Assembly (NCBI GenBank): GCA_021808195.1
Contig: JAKBCE010000028.1
Span: 1-47,012, forward strand
Length of the DNA: 47,012 nt
Source: Pseudomonadota bacterium
Lineage (GTDB): Bacteria > Pseudomonadota > Gammaproteobacteria > Steroidobacterales > Steroidobacteraceae
Direction of reading: 5' to 3'
Below are positions 24,477 through 33,457 of the stretch, piece after piece (position 1 is the first letter of the stretch; every line of letters starts with the position of its first letter). Below the pieces are notes generated by a model that ran no database searches, was not told where the DNA came from, and saw nothing but the letters and a program-made list of their open reading frames with translations. The translations under genes and the position numbers were made by a program.

Positions 24477-25763
24477 TTGGCCGCTGCATCCGTACCGCTG
24501 CTGATCATCACCCTGCTCTGGCTGCTGGCGATTATCGCCTTCTCCTCCGGCACGGAGGTGGCCATGCTGTCGGTGAACCGCTACCGCATCCGCCACCGCG
24601 CCCAGGCCGGGCAGAGCACCGCGCGGCTGCTCGACCGCCTGCTGCGCAAGCCCGAGGACTGGCTGGGGGCGAACCTGGTGATCGTGGCGGCGGCCAATGT
24701 GTTCGCCTCGGCGATCGCCACCCTGCTCGCCCAGCGGACCGGCTACCGCTGGGCGGTGCCGGCCACCGGGGCGCTGCTCACCCTGGCGGTGATCGTGTTC
24801 GGTGAGCTGACCCCGAAAATCTACGCTGCGGCGCACCCGGAAAGCTCCGCGCTGCGCGCCGCGCGCGTCTACCGCGTGCTGGTGTTCCTGGCCCGCCCGC
24901 TGCTCTCGGTGACCAACGGTATCGCCTACGGGCTGCTGCGCGGCTTCGGGGTGGTCAAGACCGCCCCGGCCGGCCAGACGCTCGGCACCGAGGAGTTGCG
25001 CACCGCGGTGGCCGAGGCCGGCCCGCTGATCCCGGCGCGCCACCGCCAGATGCTGCTGTCCATCCTCGATCTCGGCCAGATCACCGTCAATGACATCATG
25101 ATCCCGCGCCAGGAGATCGCCGGCATCGATCTGGCCCAGAGCTGGGACGAGGTGCTCGAGCAGCTCGAGCGCACCCCGCACACCCGCGTGCCGGTGTTCG
25201 AGGGGGAGCTCGACAACCTGCTCGGCGTGCTGCACATGAAGCGCATCGCGCATGAGCTGGTGCGCGGCACGCTCACGCGCGAGCGGCTGCTCGAGATGGC
25301 ACGCGCCCGCGAGCCGTACTTCATCCCGGAGGGCACGGCACTGAACGTGCAGCTGGCGCATTTCCAGCGCAACCGGCGCCGCATGGCCTTTGTCGTGAAT
25401 GAGTACGGGGACATCGAGGGGCTGGTGACGCTCGAGGACATCCTCGAGGAAATCGTCGGGGAGTTCACCACGGATACGGCCACCATCTCGCACCGCGACA
25501 TTCACCTCGAGCAGCCCGGGGTGTACATCATCAACGGCGGGGCGACGCTGCGGGCGGTGAACCGGGCGCTGCAGTGGCAATTGCCGACCGACGGTCCGAA
25601 GACGCTGAACGGCCTGCTGCTCGAGCGGCTCGAGACCATCCCGGCGCCGGGCACGACGCTGAAGGTGGGGCCTTACCTGTTCGAAGTGCTGCAGATCGCC
25701 GACAACGCGATCAAGACCGTGCGGGTGCGCGTGCCGGCGGCCCCGAGCGAGCCGGCGCCGTGA
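24477..25763 (+). CDS. CNNM/CorC-HlyC family transporter-associated protein (YfjD-like)
   Basis: A 428-aa membrane protein of the YfjD/CNNM group, implicated in Mg2+/Co2+ transport. It has an N-terminal DUF21 domain with three or four helices (about residues 5-140, including FSSGTEVAMLSVNRYRIRHRA), a pair of CBS domains (about 195-320, with IMIPRQEIAGIDL and FVVNEYGDIEGLVTLEDILEEIVGE), and a C-terminal CorC/HlyC domain. Placement next to ffh is conserved in gammaproteobacteria, where a ypjD cytochrome-assembly-like gene often intervenes; it is missing here. The start is an unusual TTG at 24,477, supported by AAGGAGGGT 7-15 bp upstream. The 3' end overlaps the convergent radA by 53 bp. Confidence 0.92.
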   Translation: MAAASVPLLIITLLWLLAIIAFSSGTEVAMLSVNRYRIRHRAQAGQSTARLLDRLLRKPEDWLGANLVIVAAANVFASAIATLLAQRTGYRWAVPATGALLTLAVIVFGELTPKIYAAAHPESSALRAARVYRVLVFLARPLLSVTNGIAYGLLRGFGVVKTAPAGQTLGTEELRTAVAEAGPLIPARHRQMLLSILDLGQITVNDIMIPRQEIAGIDLAQSWDEVLEQLERTPHTRVPVFEGELDNLLGVLHMKRIAHELVRGTLTRERLLEMARAREPYFIPEGTALNVQLAHFQRNRRRMAFVVNEYGDIEGLVTLEDILEEIVGEFTTDTATISHRDIHLEQPGVYIINGGATLRAVNRALQWQLPTDGPKTLNGLLLERLETIPAPGTTLKVGPYLFEVLQIADNAIKTVRVRVPAAPSEPAP

Positions 25764-27105
25764 ACGCCGCCGCGAGCGCCTCATCGACCCGGGACACCGG
25801 CACCACGTGCAGCCCGTCGATGGGCTTGCGTGGCGCGTTCTCCCGCGGGACCAGCGCGCTCGCGAAGCCTTGCTTGCGCGCCTCCTGCAGCCGCTCCTCG
25901 CCATAGGCGACCGGGCGCACCTCACCGGTGAGGCCGATCTCGCCGAACGCCACCAGCGTGCCCGGCACCACCCGCTCGGCGAGACTCGAGGCGAGCGCAA
26001 TCAGCACCGGCAGATCCCACGCGGTCTCATCGATGCGCACCCCGCCGACGGCGTTGACGAACACGTCGTGCTCCTGCAGCGAGACCCCGCCGTGGCGGTT
26101 CAGCACCGCGAGCAGCATGGCGAGCCGGTTCGCATCGAGGCCCTGCGCGATGCGCCGCGGCGCCCCGAAGCGCATGCGGTCGACCAGCGCCTGCAGCTCG
26201 ATCAGCAGCGGGCGACCGCCATCGCGGGTGACCGTGACGATGCTGCCGGCCGCCGGCTCCGGCGAGCGGGCGAGAAAGATCGCCGAGGGGTTGCGCACCT
26301 CGCGCAGCCCGCCCTCGGTCATGGCGAAAAAGCCGAGCTCGTTGACCGCGCCGAATCGGTTCTTGGTGGCGCGCACGATGCGGTAGCGGCTCGCCGTCTC
26401 GCTCTCGAAATAGAGCACGGTGTCCACCAGATGCTCGAGTACCCGGGGCCCGGCGATCGCCCCGTCCTTGGTGACGTGCCCGATCAGAAACACCGCGGTG
26501 CCGGTGCGCTTGGCGAAGCGTACCAGTTGCGCCGCGCACTCCTTCAGCTGCGAGACCGCCCCGGGGGCGGTCTCGAGCGCGCCGGACTCGACCGTCTGGA
26601 TCGAATCGATCACCAGCAGCCCCGCGCGCCGTGCGGCGGCGCGCTCGAGGATGCCTTCGAGTTGCGTCTCGGGCAGCACCTCGAGCGCCGCGGCCGCCAG
26701 TCCGAGCCGTCGCGCCCGCAGCGCGACCTGTGCACCGGACTCCTCGCCCGTGGCGTAGAGCACCGCGGCGCCGGCGGCAGCGTGCGCGGCCACCTGCAGC
26801 AGCAGTGTCGATTTACCGATGCCCGGATCCCCGCCGAGCAGCGTCACCGAGCCCGGCACGATGCCCCCGCCGAGGACCCGATCGAGCTCACCGATGCCGC
26901 TGTCGAGCCGCTTGAGATCCCCGTCCGCAGCCTGCAGCGGCAGCGGCGACGCCTCAAGGGCGAGCCCCCGGGCCCGGCTCGCGCCCCGCGCGGCACTGAC
27001 CTGCTCGAGCACGTTCCAGGCGCCGCAGGCCGGGCAGCTGCCCTGCCACTTGGGGGTTTCCCCGCCGCATTCACTGCAGCGGTAGACGGTGCTGGCACGG
27101 GGCAT
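25711..27105 (-). CDS. radA: DNA repair protein RadA (Sms)
   Basis: RecA-related hexameric helicase that promotes branch migration in recombinational repair. The 464-aa protein has an N-terminal zinc finger (Cys10, Cys13, Cys24, Cys27), a RecA-like ATPase domain with Walker A GDPGIGKST at residues 92-100, the RadA-specific KNRFGAVNELG motif, and a C-terminal Lon-protease-like domain (GLDANRLAMLLAVLNRHGG; GEIGLTGEVRPV). The C-terminus has a Pro/Ala/Arg extension (SGPPARAPARS) that arises from the 53-bp overlap with the convergent CNNM gene. ATG 27,105 gives the standard start before the zinc finger. Confidence 0.96.
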   Translation of the reverse strand: MPRASTVYRCSECGGETPKWQGSCPACGAWNVLEQVSAARGASRARGLALEASPLPLQAADGDLKRLDSGIGELDRVLGGGIVPGSVTLLGGDPGIGKSTLLLQVAAHAAAGAAVLYATGEESGAQVALRARRLGLAAAALEVLPETQLEGILERAAARRAGLLVIDSIQTVESGALETAPGAVSQLKECAAQLVRFAKRTGTAVFLIGHVTKDGAIAGPRVLEHLVDTVLYFESETASRYRIVRATKNRFGAVNELGFFAMTEGGLREVRNPSAIFLARSPEPAAGSIVTVTRDGGRPLLIELQALVDRMRFGAPRRIAQGLDANRLAMLLAVLNRHGGVSLQEHDVFVNAVGGVRIDETAWDLPVLIALASSLAERVVPGTLVAFGEIGLTGEVRPVAYGEERLQEARKQGFASALVPRENAPRKPIDGLHVVPVSRVDEALAAAFTAPARSGPPARAPARS

Positions 27106-27297
27106 CAGTACGCTCGCGGGCTCGGCGGGTGCTAGGATGGGTGAATTATCAGCGGAATGTGCGGCATCGCCGGCTTTTGTGATCGGGCACTCGGACTCGA
27201 CCGCGCGCAATGCTAGCTTATCCCGGCTCGGATCGGGGATCGGCTGGTCATGCTCATCATAGAAATCAGTAGTCTGCGGAGCGCCTGAGGACGCCGC

Positions 27298-28122
27298 ATG
27301 GGTTTGAAAAGCAAGCTGCGCGTCGTCGGCCTGTCCGATACCGGCAAGGTGCGCGAACACAACGAGGACAGCATCTCCGGGGATGCCGACATCGGCCTGC
27401 TGGTGCTCGCCGATGGCATGGGCGGCTACAAGGCCGGTGAGGTGGCGAGCGGGCTCGCCGTGAAGACCATCGTCGGCATGGTGCGCGAGCACTTAGCCAG
27501 AGAGAATCTGCGCCAGACCGACACCGAGTCGGGGCTCTCGCGCACCAGCATCATCCTGCGCGATGCGATCCACCGCGCCAACAAGATCATCTATCAGACC
27601 GCCCACACCCAGGCGCAGTGCGAGGGCATGGGCACGACCGTGGTCGCGGCCCTGTTCTTCGACAACAAAGTCACCATTGCGCACGTCGGGGACTCGCGCC
27701 TGTACCGGGCGCAGGGCGGGAAATTCGAGCGCATCACCATGGACCACTCGCTGCTGCAGGAGCTCGTCGACCGCGGTCTGTACTCGGCCGAGGAGGCGCA
27801 GCGCGCGGCGAACAAGAACTACGTGACCCGCGCCCTCGGCGTCGAGCCAAGCGTGGAAGTGGAGATCCGCGAGATCCCGGTACAGAAGGGCGAGATCTAC
27901 ATGCTCTGCTCGGATGGCCTCTCGGACATGATCGAGGACGAGGACATCCATTTAACGATAAACACGTTTAGTGATAATCTTGATACCGTTGCCAAACAGC
28001 TAATTCAGTTGGCCAATGATAACGGGGGCCGGGACAACATCTCGGTACTCATGGCGCATGTGGTGGACGCGTTTCCGGCGAACACCCGGGTGCTCGATAA
28101 AATCCGCAAGTGGTTCAGCTGA
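27298..28122 (+). CDS. PP2C-family protein serine/threonine phosphatase
   Basis: A 274-aa metal-dependent phosphatase of the bacterial Stp type. All PP2C motifs are intact: SDTGKVREHNEDS, LADGMGGYKAGEVAS with the metal aspartate and glycines, GMGTTVVAA, AHVGDSRLYR, DHSLLQELV, VTRALG, LCSDGLSDMI and GGRDNISVL. It lacks transmembrane or sensor domains and is probably cytoplasmic. Its partner is the FHA gene 23 bp downstream, a pair common in phosphorylation-regulated systems, including type VI secretion control. No Ser/Thr kinase is in the window, so the opposing kinase must be encoded elsewhere. Confidence 0.93.
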   Translation: MGLKSKLRVVGLSDTGKVREHNEDSISGDADIGLLVLADGMGGYKAGEVASGLAVKTIVGMVREHLARENLRQTDTESGLSRTSIILRDAIHRANKIIYQTAHTQAQCEGMGTTVVAALFFDNKVTIAHVGDSRLYRAQGGKFERITMDHSLLQELVDRGLYSAEEAQRAANKNYVTRALGVEPSVEVEIREIPVQKGEIYMLCSDGLSDMIEDEDIHLTINTFSDNLDTVAKQLIQLANDNGGRDNISVLMAHVVDAFPANTRVLDKIRKWFS

Positions 28123-28145
28123 GCGGGGGGCGGGAGAGTAAGCGC

Positions 28146-28838
28146 ATGGCAAGGTTGATCTTGAGCCTCGACGGCCAGGTAATGGCCGAATACAACATGA
28201 ACAAGGAGCGTTACACGGTCGGCCGGCTTCCCGACAATGACATCCGGATCGACAATGCGGCCGTGAGCGGCCACCACTCGCTGATCATCAATATCCTCAA
28301 CGACTCGTTTCTCGAGGACTTGAACAGCACCAACGGCACGTACGTCAATGGCAAGCTGATCAAGAAGCACGCCCTGCAGCACGGGGATGTGATCACCGTC
28401 GGGCACCACCAGCTGCGCTTCATGGAGGACGATGAGCAGCAGGACGAGTTCGAGAAGACCATGGTGATCCAGCCCTCGGCGCGCCCCATGCAGGCACTGC
28501 GCGCCGCGGCCGAAGCGGTCGCGGCGGCCAACGGCAGCAAGCCGGCCGCGGCGGCGGCCCCGAAGGCCGCCAAGCTGCAGGTGCTCTCCGGCGCCTTTGC
28601 CGGCCGCGAGCTCGAGCTCACCAAGACACTGACCACCCTGGGCCGGCCGGGCGTGCAGGTCGCGGCGATCACCCGCCGCGCCGACGGCTACTACATCGTG
28701 CACGTCGACAGCGACCAGCCCGACCGCTTCCCCGTCATCAACGGGGCGCCGATCGGCGCGCAGCCCACGCTGCTGCGCGACAACGACGTGATTCAGCTGG
28801 CCGGGGTGAAGATGGGCTTTTTCCTGAGCGGCAGCTGA
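28146..28838 (+). CDS. FHA-domain protein
   Basis: A 230-aa protein with a canonical N-terminal FHA phosphothreonine-binding domain at about residues 20-95: GRLPDNDI with the loop arginine, SGHHS, then LNSTNGTYVNG. After an Ala/Lys-rich linker (about 120-145) a second FHA-like fold follows (LGRPGVQVAAITRRADGYYIVH...VINGAPIG) that lacks the Ser-x-x-His signature and is probably degenerate. The linker start EKTMVIQ has a threonine that might be phosphorylated and bound in cis, as in GarA-like switches; this is speculation. It pairs with the PP2C gene. ATG 28,146 has GGGAGAG upstream. Its TGA abuts the convergent alr stop (TGATCA) with no spacer. Confidence 0.88.
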   Translation: MARLILSLDGQVMAEYNMNKERYTVGRLPDNDIRIDNAAVSGHHSLIINILNDSFLEDLNSTNGTYVNGKLIKKHALQHGDVITVGHHQLRFMEDDEQQDEFEKTMVIQPSARPMQALRAAAEAVAAANGSKPAAAAAPKAAKLQVLSGAFAGRELELTKTLTTLGRPGVQVAAITRRADGYYIVHVDSDQPDRFPVINGAPIGAQPTLLRDNDVIQLAGVKMGFFLSGS

Positions 28839-29915
28839 TCAGGCCGGCTCGAGCGGCACCCGCTCGCTGACCGCGCAGAGCAGTTCGTAGGGAATCGTCC
28901 CGGCCGAGCGCGCCAGCTCCTCGACCGGCTGGCTCTCGCCCCACAGCAGCACCGGGGTGCCCACCCCGACCGCCTCGATCGCGCTCACATCGACCGCGAT
29001 CATGTCCATCGAGACCCGCCCGACGAGGGGTGCGCGCCGTCCGGCGACCTGCACCACCGCCCCGTTCGGCAGACTGCGCGGCAGACCGTCTCCGTAGCCC
29101 GCCGCTACGATGGCAATGCGCGCCTCACGTTCGGCGCGCCACGCACCGCCATAGCCGACCGTTTCTCCGCGCGGCACGCGCCGCACGGCGATCACGGAGG
29201 TCTCCAGGCGCATCACCGGGCGCAGGCCCAGCTGCGCCGCGCTGCTCTGCGCAAACGGCGAGGCGCCGTACAGGGCCAGTCCCGGACGTACCCACTCCCC
29301 GCCCACCGGCACCGCAGCGAAAATGCCAGCGGAGTTCGCGATGCTGCGCTCCCCCGGCACGCCGTGCGTGGCCGCAGCGAAGCGCTTGAGCTGCTCGCGC
29401 GTCATGACTCCGTCCGGCTCGTCCGCCGCGGCGAGATGGGTCATCAGCCGAACGGTGCGCGGCGCCGGACGCAGCGCGCAGAGCTGCTCGTAAGCGGCGC
29501 GGAATGCCTCGGGGCGAAAGCCGAGCCGATTCATGCCCGTGTCGACTTTGATCCACAGCGCCAGGCGGTGCGCGGCCGGTTCGGCGGCGAGCAACGCCAG
29601 CTGCAGTGCATCGTGGACCACGAGTTCGAGCTCGAAGCGGATGGCCTCGAGCAGCTGCTCGCGCGTGAACACCCCTTCGAGCAGCACGATGGGGGTACGT
29701 ACCCCGCACTCACGCAGCCGCACCCCCTCTTGCAGTCGCGCCACCGCAAAGGCGTCCGCCGTGGGGAGCGCGAGGGCGGTCTGCACCAGTCCGTGGCCGT
29801 AGGCGTTGGCCTTGACCACCGCCATGACGCGCGCACCGGGGGCGCGTTGGCGGATGACCTCGAGGTTGTGACGCAGCGCGGCGCCGTCGATGACGGCGCG
29901 GATCAGTCGGCTCAC
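28839..29915 (-). CDS. alr: alanine racemase
   Basis: PLP enzyme making D-alanine for peptidoglycan. The 358-aa protein has PLP Lys35 in VVKANAYGHG and the second catalytic base Tyr255 in VGYGGAWRAE. The WIKVDTGMNRLG and DMIAVDVS stretches are characteristic. Its ATG overlaps the dnaB stop by four bases. This dnaB-alr coupling at the end of the rpsF-rpsR-rplI block is a familiar gammaproteobacterial order. Confidence 0.96.
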   Translation of the reverse strand: MSRLIRAVIDGAALRHNLEVIRQRAPGARVMAVVKANAYGHGLVQTALALPTADAFAVARLQEGVRLRECGVRTPIVLLEGVFTREQLLEAIRFELELVVHDALQLALLAAEPAAHRLALWIKVDTGMNRLGFRPEAFRAAYEQLCALRPAPRTVRLMTHLAAADEPDGVMTREQLKRFAAATHGVPGERSIANSAGIFAAVPVGGEWVRPGLALYGASPFAQSSAAQLGLRPVMRLETSVIAVRRVPRGETVGYGGAWRAEREARIAIVAAGYGDGLPRSLPNGAVVQVAGRRAPLVGRVSMDMIAVDVSAIEAVGVGTPVLLWGESQPVEELARSAGTIPYELLCAVSERVPLEPA

Positions 29916-31315
29916 CTGAGCACGCCCTCGGCGTAAGCGTCGGGCGCATAGTTGGCGAAGCGGGTGTACTGTCCCTGAAAGGTCAGCAGGAAGGTGCCGA
30001 TCTCACCGTTGCGGTGCTTGACCAGGTCGATCTCCGCGATGCCCTTCTTGGTGGTGTTCTTGTCATACACCTCCTCGCGGTAGATGAGCAGAATCATGTC
30101 CGCGTCCTGCTCGATACTGCCGCTCTCGCGCAGATCCGACATCACCGGCTTTTTGTTCTCGCGCTGCTCGACCGCGCGGTTCAGCTGCGAGAGCGCGATC
30201 ACCGGCACGCTGAGCTCCTTGGCGAGCACCTTCAGGCCGCGGGAAATCTCGCCGATCTCCGTGGCGCGGTTCTCCTTGGTGCCCGGCACCTGCATCAGCT
30301 GCAGGTAATCGACCAGAATCAGATCGAGCCCGTGCTCGCGCTTGATGCGCCGCGCGCGCGCGCGCAGCTCGGTCGGGGTGAGCGCCGGGGTCTCATCGAC
30401 GAAGATCTTCGCCTCCGAGAGCTGGTTGGTGGCGCTGGTGATGCGCACCCAGTCCTCGTCCGAGATCCGTCCGCTGCGCAGGTTGCCGAGCGGCACCCCG
30501 CCGACCGAGGAGAGCATGCGGGTGATGACCTGCTCGGAGGGCATCTCGAGGCTGAAGATCGCCACCGAGGCGCGCGTGCTCGGATGCACCGCCGCGTATT
30601 CGGCCATGTTGACCGCGAGGGTGGATTTGCCCATCGAGGGGCGGCCGGCGACGATCACCAGGTCCCCGGGGCGCAGCCCGCCGGTCATCTTGTCGAAATC
30701 GGCAAAGCCGGTCGGCAGTCCGCGCAGGGAGTCGGGGTTGCTGTGCCACTCATCGATCTGATCGATCACCTGCGGCAGCAGGTTCTTCACCGCCACCGCC
30801 CCCTGGCGGCCGCGCGAGCCCGCCTCGGCGATCGCGAACACGCGCTGCTCGGCCGTGTCGACCAGCTCGCGCGCGGTCTCCCCCTTGTTGTTGAATACCG
30901 CAGCGGCGATCTCAGTGCCGGCGCGGATCAGCTGACGCAGCAATGAGCGCTCGCGCACGATGTCGGCGTAGGCGCGCACATTGGCGGCAGTAGGCGTGTC
31001 GCGCGCGAGCGTACTGAGATAGGCAAGGCCGCCGGCCTGCTCGAGCCGGCCAATGCGCTCGAGCTGCTCGCTCACCGTGACCACGTCGCACGGCCGGCCG
31101 TTGCCGGCCAGTGCGCCGATCGCCTCGAAGATCAGCCGGTGGTCGGGGCGGTAAAAATCCTCCTCCGTGAGGACATCGGCGACCTGGTCCCAGGCGCTCG
31201 CCTCGAGCAGCAGGCCGCCGAGCACCGCCTGTTCGGCTTCGATCGAGTGCGGGGGCGCCGGGATGTCCCCGTGCGCCAGAGCGCTCCGGCCATGCAGTGA
31301 GGGGATCGCGGCCAC
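29912..31315 (-). CDS. dnaB: replicative DNA helicase
   Basis: Hexameric 5'-3' helicase of the replication fork, 467 aa. The N-terminal domain (PPHSIEAEQAVLGGLLL) is at residues 21-37, and the RecA-like motor holds Walker A GRPSMGKS at 224-231, SLEMPSEQVI, a Walker B LILVDYLQLM, and the terminal RHGNEIGTF-like stretch KHRNGEIGTFLLTFQGQYTRF. No intein or insertion is present. It follows rplI by 19 bp and is in the ribosomal-protein operon. Confidence 0.97.
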   Translation of the reverse strand: MAAIPSLHGRSALAHGDIPAPPHSIEAEQAVLGGLLLEASAWDQVADVLTEEDFYRPDHRLIFEAIGALAGNGRPCDVVTVSEQLERIGRLEQAGGLAYLSTLARDTPTAANVRAYADIVRERSLLRQLIRAGTEIAAAVFNNKGETARELVDTAEQRVFAIAEAGSRGRQGAVAVKNLLPQVIDQIDEWHSNPDSLRGLPTGFADFDKMTGGLRPGDLVIVAGRPSMGKSTLAVNMAEYAAVHPSTRASVAIFSLEMPSEQVITRMLSSVGGVPLGNLRSGRISDEDWVRITSATNQLSEAKIFVDETPALTPTELRARARRIKREHGLDLILVDYLQLMQVPGTKENRATEIGEISRGLKVLAKELSVPVIALSQLNRAVEQRENKKPVMSDLRESGSIEQDADMILLIYREEVYDKNTTKKGIAEIDLVKHRNGEIGTFLLTFQGQYTRFANYAPDAYAEGVLR

Positions 31316-31334
31316 CGCTCAGCCGGTCCCCGCG

Positions 31335-31784
31335 TTACTCTTCGGCAACGATCGCGACGGTCACCGGCACATCGATGTCGGCGTGCAGGTGCAGCATCAC
31401 GGCATGCTCGCCGACCACGCGCAGCGGCCCGCTCGGCAGGCGCACTTCGCTGCGCTCCACCTTGAACCCCTGCCGGGTGCAGGCCTCGGAGATGTCGGCA
31501 GTGCCGATCGAGCCGAACAGCTTGCCTTCGGTGCCGGCCTTGGCGGTGATCACCAGCTTGAAGTCCTTCATCGCCGCGGCTCGCTCCTCGGCCGAGGCGA
31601 GGTGCTCGCGCGCAGCCTTCTCAAGCTCGGCGCGCCGCGCCTCGAAGCGCGCGATGTTGTCCGGCGTGGCGAGCGTCGCCTTGCCCTCGGGCAGCAGGTA
31701 ATTGCGTCCGAAGCCCGAGCGCACCTTCACCCGATCACCGATGTTGCCGAGGTTGGCCACCTTCTGCAGCAGAATGACGTCCAT
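31335..31784 (-). CDS. rplI: 50S ribosomal protein L9
   Basis: The 149-aa L9 starts MDVILLQKVANLGNIGDRVKV and has the conserved GFGRNYLLPEGKA. The central long helix (ARFEARRAELEKAAREHLASAEE) and the C-terminal rRNA-binding domain are both of normal size. Third gene of rpsF-rpsR-rplI-dnaB-alr. Confidence 0.98.
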   Translation of the reverse strand: MDVILLQKVANLGNIGDRVKVRSGFGRNYLLPEGKATLATPDNIARFEARRAELEKAAREHLASAEERAAAMKDFKLVITAKAGTEGKLFGSIGTADISEACTRQGFKVERSEVRLPSGPLRVVGEHAVMLHLHADIDVPVTVAIVAEE

Positions 31785-31792
31785 GGAATGCC

Positions 31793-32065
31793 TCAGTGCT
31801 GGTCGGTGTACGGCAGCAGCGCCAGGAAGCGCGCGCGCTTGATGGCGACAGCGAGCTGCCGCTGGAAAAACGACTTGGTGCCGGTGATACGGCTCGGCAC
31901 GATCTTGCCGGTCTCGGAGACATAGCCCTTGAGGGTGCCGAGATCCTTGTAATCGATGTGCGTGACGCCTTCGGCCGTGAACCGGCAGAACTTCTTGCGA
32001 CGCGAGAAGCGGCCGCCGCCGCTACCACCACCGCCGCCGCCGCCCATGGGTGCTTTGCTGTTCAT
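31793..32065 (-). CDS. rpsR: 30S ribosomal protein S18 with poly-glycine N-terminus
   Basis: The 90-aa S18 core is typical: [20 protein letters not shown], then [18 protein letters not shown] and [15 protein letters not shown]. It binds S6 and the central 16S domain. The N-terminus carries an unusual run of seven glycines, Ser, and three more glycines at residues 8-18, not found in E. coli S18. ATG 32,065 was chosen as the only start in frame before the core. Confidence 0.96.
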   Translation of the reverse strand: MNSKAPMGGGGGGGSGGGRFSRRKKFCRFTAEGVTHIDYKDLGTLKGYVSETGKIVPSRITGTKSFFQRQLAVAIKRARFLALLPYTDQH

Positions 32066-32117
32066 GATTGGATTCCGCTATTCAGTGAGGATTGCGTGTC
32101 GCGGGGTGAACCCGGAC

Positions 32118-32528
32118 TTACGCCGTCTCCCCCACATCCGCATCCGCGGACGGGAGGCTCTCATCGCGCGAGCGCTCGCGCCGGCCTCGGCCGGACTCGC
32201 CCTCTTCCTCGGCGCCCTTGGCCATCGGCGAGGGCTCGGTCACGGCCGCGCTCATCGCCACCACGAGGTGACGGAGCACCGCATCGCTGAAGCGGAACGC
32301 GCCGGTGAGTTCCCCGAGGGTGTTCTGGTCGCACTCGATGTTCATCAGCACGTAGTGTGCCTTGTGCACCTTGGCGATCGGGTAGGCCAGCTGACGCCGC
32401 CCCCAGTCCTCGAGACGATGCACCTGGCCGCCGCCGGTGCTGATCATGCCTTTGTAGCGCTCGATCATCGCGGGCACCTGCTCGCTCTGATCGGGGTGAA
32501 CCAGAATCACAATTTCATAGTGCCTCAT
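32118..32528 (-). CDS. rpsF: 30S ribosomal protein S6
   Basis: The 136-aa S6 has the canonical ferredoxin-like fold: [21 protein letters not shown], the tract [21 protein letters not shown] and DAVLRHLVV. The C-terminal tail of about 40 residues is Glu/Arg/Ser-rich. In E. coli the S6 tail is extended by RimK-added glutamates; this encoded acidic tail (KGAEEEGE) may be analogous. A strong AAGGAGG precedes the ATG. First gene of the operon. Confidence 0.97.
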   Translation of the reverse strand: MRHYEIVILVHPDQSEQVPAMIERYKGMISTGGGQVHRLEDWGRRQLAYPIAKVHKAHYVLMNIECDQNTLGELTGAFRFSDAVLRHLVVAMSAAVTEPSPMAKGAEEEGESGRGRRERSRDESLPSADADVGETA

Positions 32529-32635
32529 CTGTCCTCCTTACGGATTACGGAGCCGCCCTTCGCGAGGCTTGCACGGGTGCGGCAAGGAGAAACCGCGCGC
32601 CCACGGCGACGCGGCCCCCATGACGGGGGCGGGGG

Positions 32636-32664
32636 AGAATACTGGAACGGTCCGGGAACTGCAA
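32636..32664 (-). promoter_or_regulatory. rpsF operon promoter
   Basis: On the minus strand TTGCAG (32,659-32,664) is followed by a 17-bp spacer and TATTCT (32,636-32,641), each 4 of 6 consensus. A very C-rich discriminator (CCCCCGCCCCC) follows, as in growth-rate-controlled ribosomal promoters. The leader to the rpsF ATG is about 100 nt. Confidence 0.55.
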
Positions 32665-32680
32665 CGCGCTCAGGGGCCGC

Positions 32681-33457
32681 TCAGCCCCCGCGCTGGCGCA
32701 GCGCCTCATAAAGGAGCATCCCGGCGGCCACCGAGACATTCAGGCTCTCGACCGTCCCCCTGCTCGGCAGTCGCACCAGCAGATCGCAGCGCTGGCGGGT
32801 CAGCTGGCGCAGTCCGCTGCCCTCGGCACCGAGCACCAGCACCACCCCGCCGGTCAGATCGGTGGCCGAGGCGGGCTGAGGGGCCTCGGCCGCCGCACCG
32901 ATCACCCACAGACCGGCTTCCTTCAGCAGCTCCAATGTGCGCGCCAGATTGGTCACCACCACCACCGGGGTCGTCTCGGCCGCCCCGGCGGCTACCTTGC
33001 GCACCACCGGCGTGACCTGCGCGGCGCGATCGCGAGGCACGATGACCGCGAGCGCCCCGCAGGCATCGGCGGTGCGCAGGCAGGCCCCGAGGTTGTGCGG
33101 ATCCTGCACGCCATCGAGTGCGAGCAGCAGCGGCGCCTGTGCCGCGGCGAGCGCGCCGAGCAGCTGCGCCTCCGTCCAGGGGGCGAGCGCATCGATTTCG
33201 GCGAGCACGCCCTGATGCGCCGCGTCGCCGAGTCGCTGGCGCAGCGCCTCGGCCGGCACGCGCTCGAGCGGCCGCCCGGCGGCGCGCGCCAGCGCTTCGA
33301 TCTGGCGGACGCGCGGGTCGTCGCGCTCGACGGCCAGGTGAATGGCCCGGATGCGCTCGGGGCTGCGCTCGAGCAGGGTGCGTACGGCATGCAGGCCGTA
33401 CACGCTCGCCCGTCCGGCCGGGACGGCCGGACGGGCTCTGTCAGGGTTCTTCGGCAA
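32681..33457 (-). CDS. rlmB: 23S rRNA (guanosine2251-2'-O)-methyltransferase
   Basis: SpoU-type methyltransferase for Gm2251 in the peptidyl-transferase P loop. The 258-aa protein has an N-terminal rRNA-binding domain (VYGLHAVRTLLER) and the knotted SAM domain with motif 1 VQDPHNLGACLRTADACG, motif 2 VLGAEGSGL and motif 3 LPSRGTVESLNVSVAAG. It overlaps the 3' end of rnr by 17 bp, the usual rnr-rlmB arrangement. Confidence 0.96.
   Translation of the reverse strand: MPKNPDRARPAVPAGRASVYGLHAVRTLLERSPERIRAIHLAVERDDPRVRQIEALARAAGRPLERVPAEALRQRLGDAAHQGVLAEIDALAPWTEAQLLGALAAAQAPLLLALDGVQDPHNLGACLRTADACGALAVIVPRDRAAQVTPVVRKVAAGAAETTPVVVVTNLARTLELLKEAGLWVIGAAAEAPQPASATDLTGGVVLVLGAEGSGLRQLTRQRCDLLVRLPSRGTVESLNVSVAAGMLLYEALRQRGG

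Noticed and set aside
21460..24504. 1014-codon plus-strand frame over rimM, rpsP and ffh
   Set aside because: Runs antisense through five conserved genes; a shadow of GC-rich codon usage.
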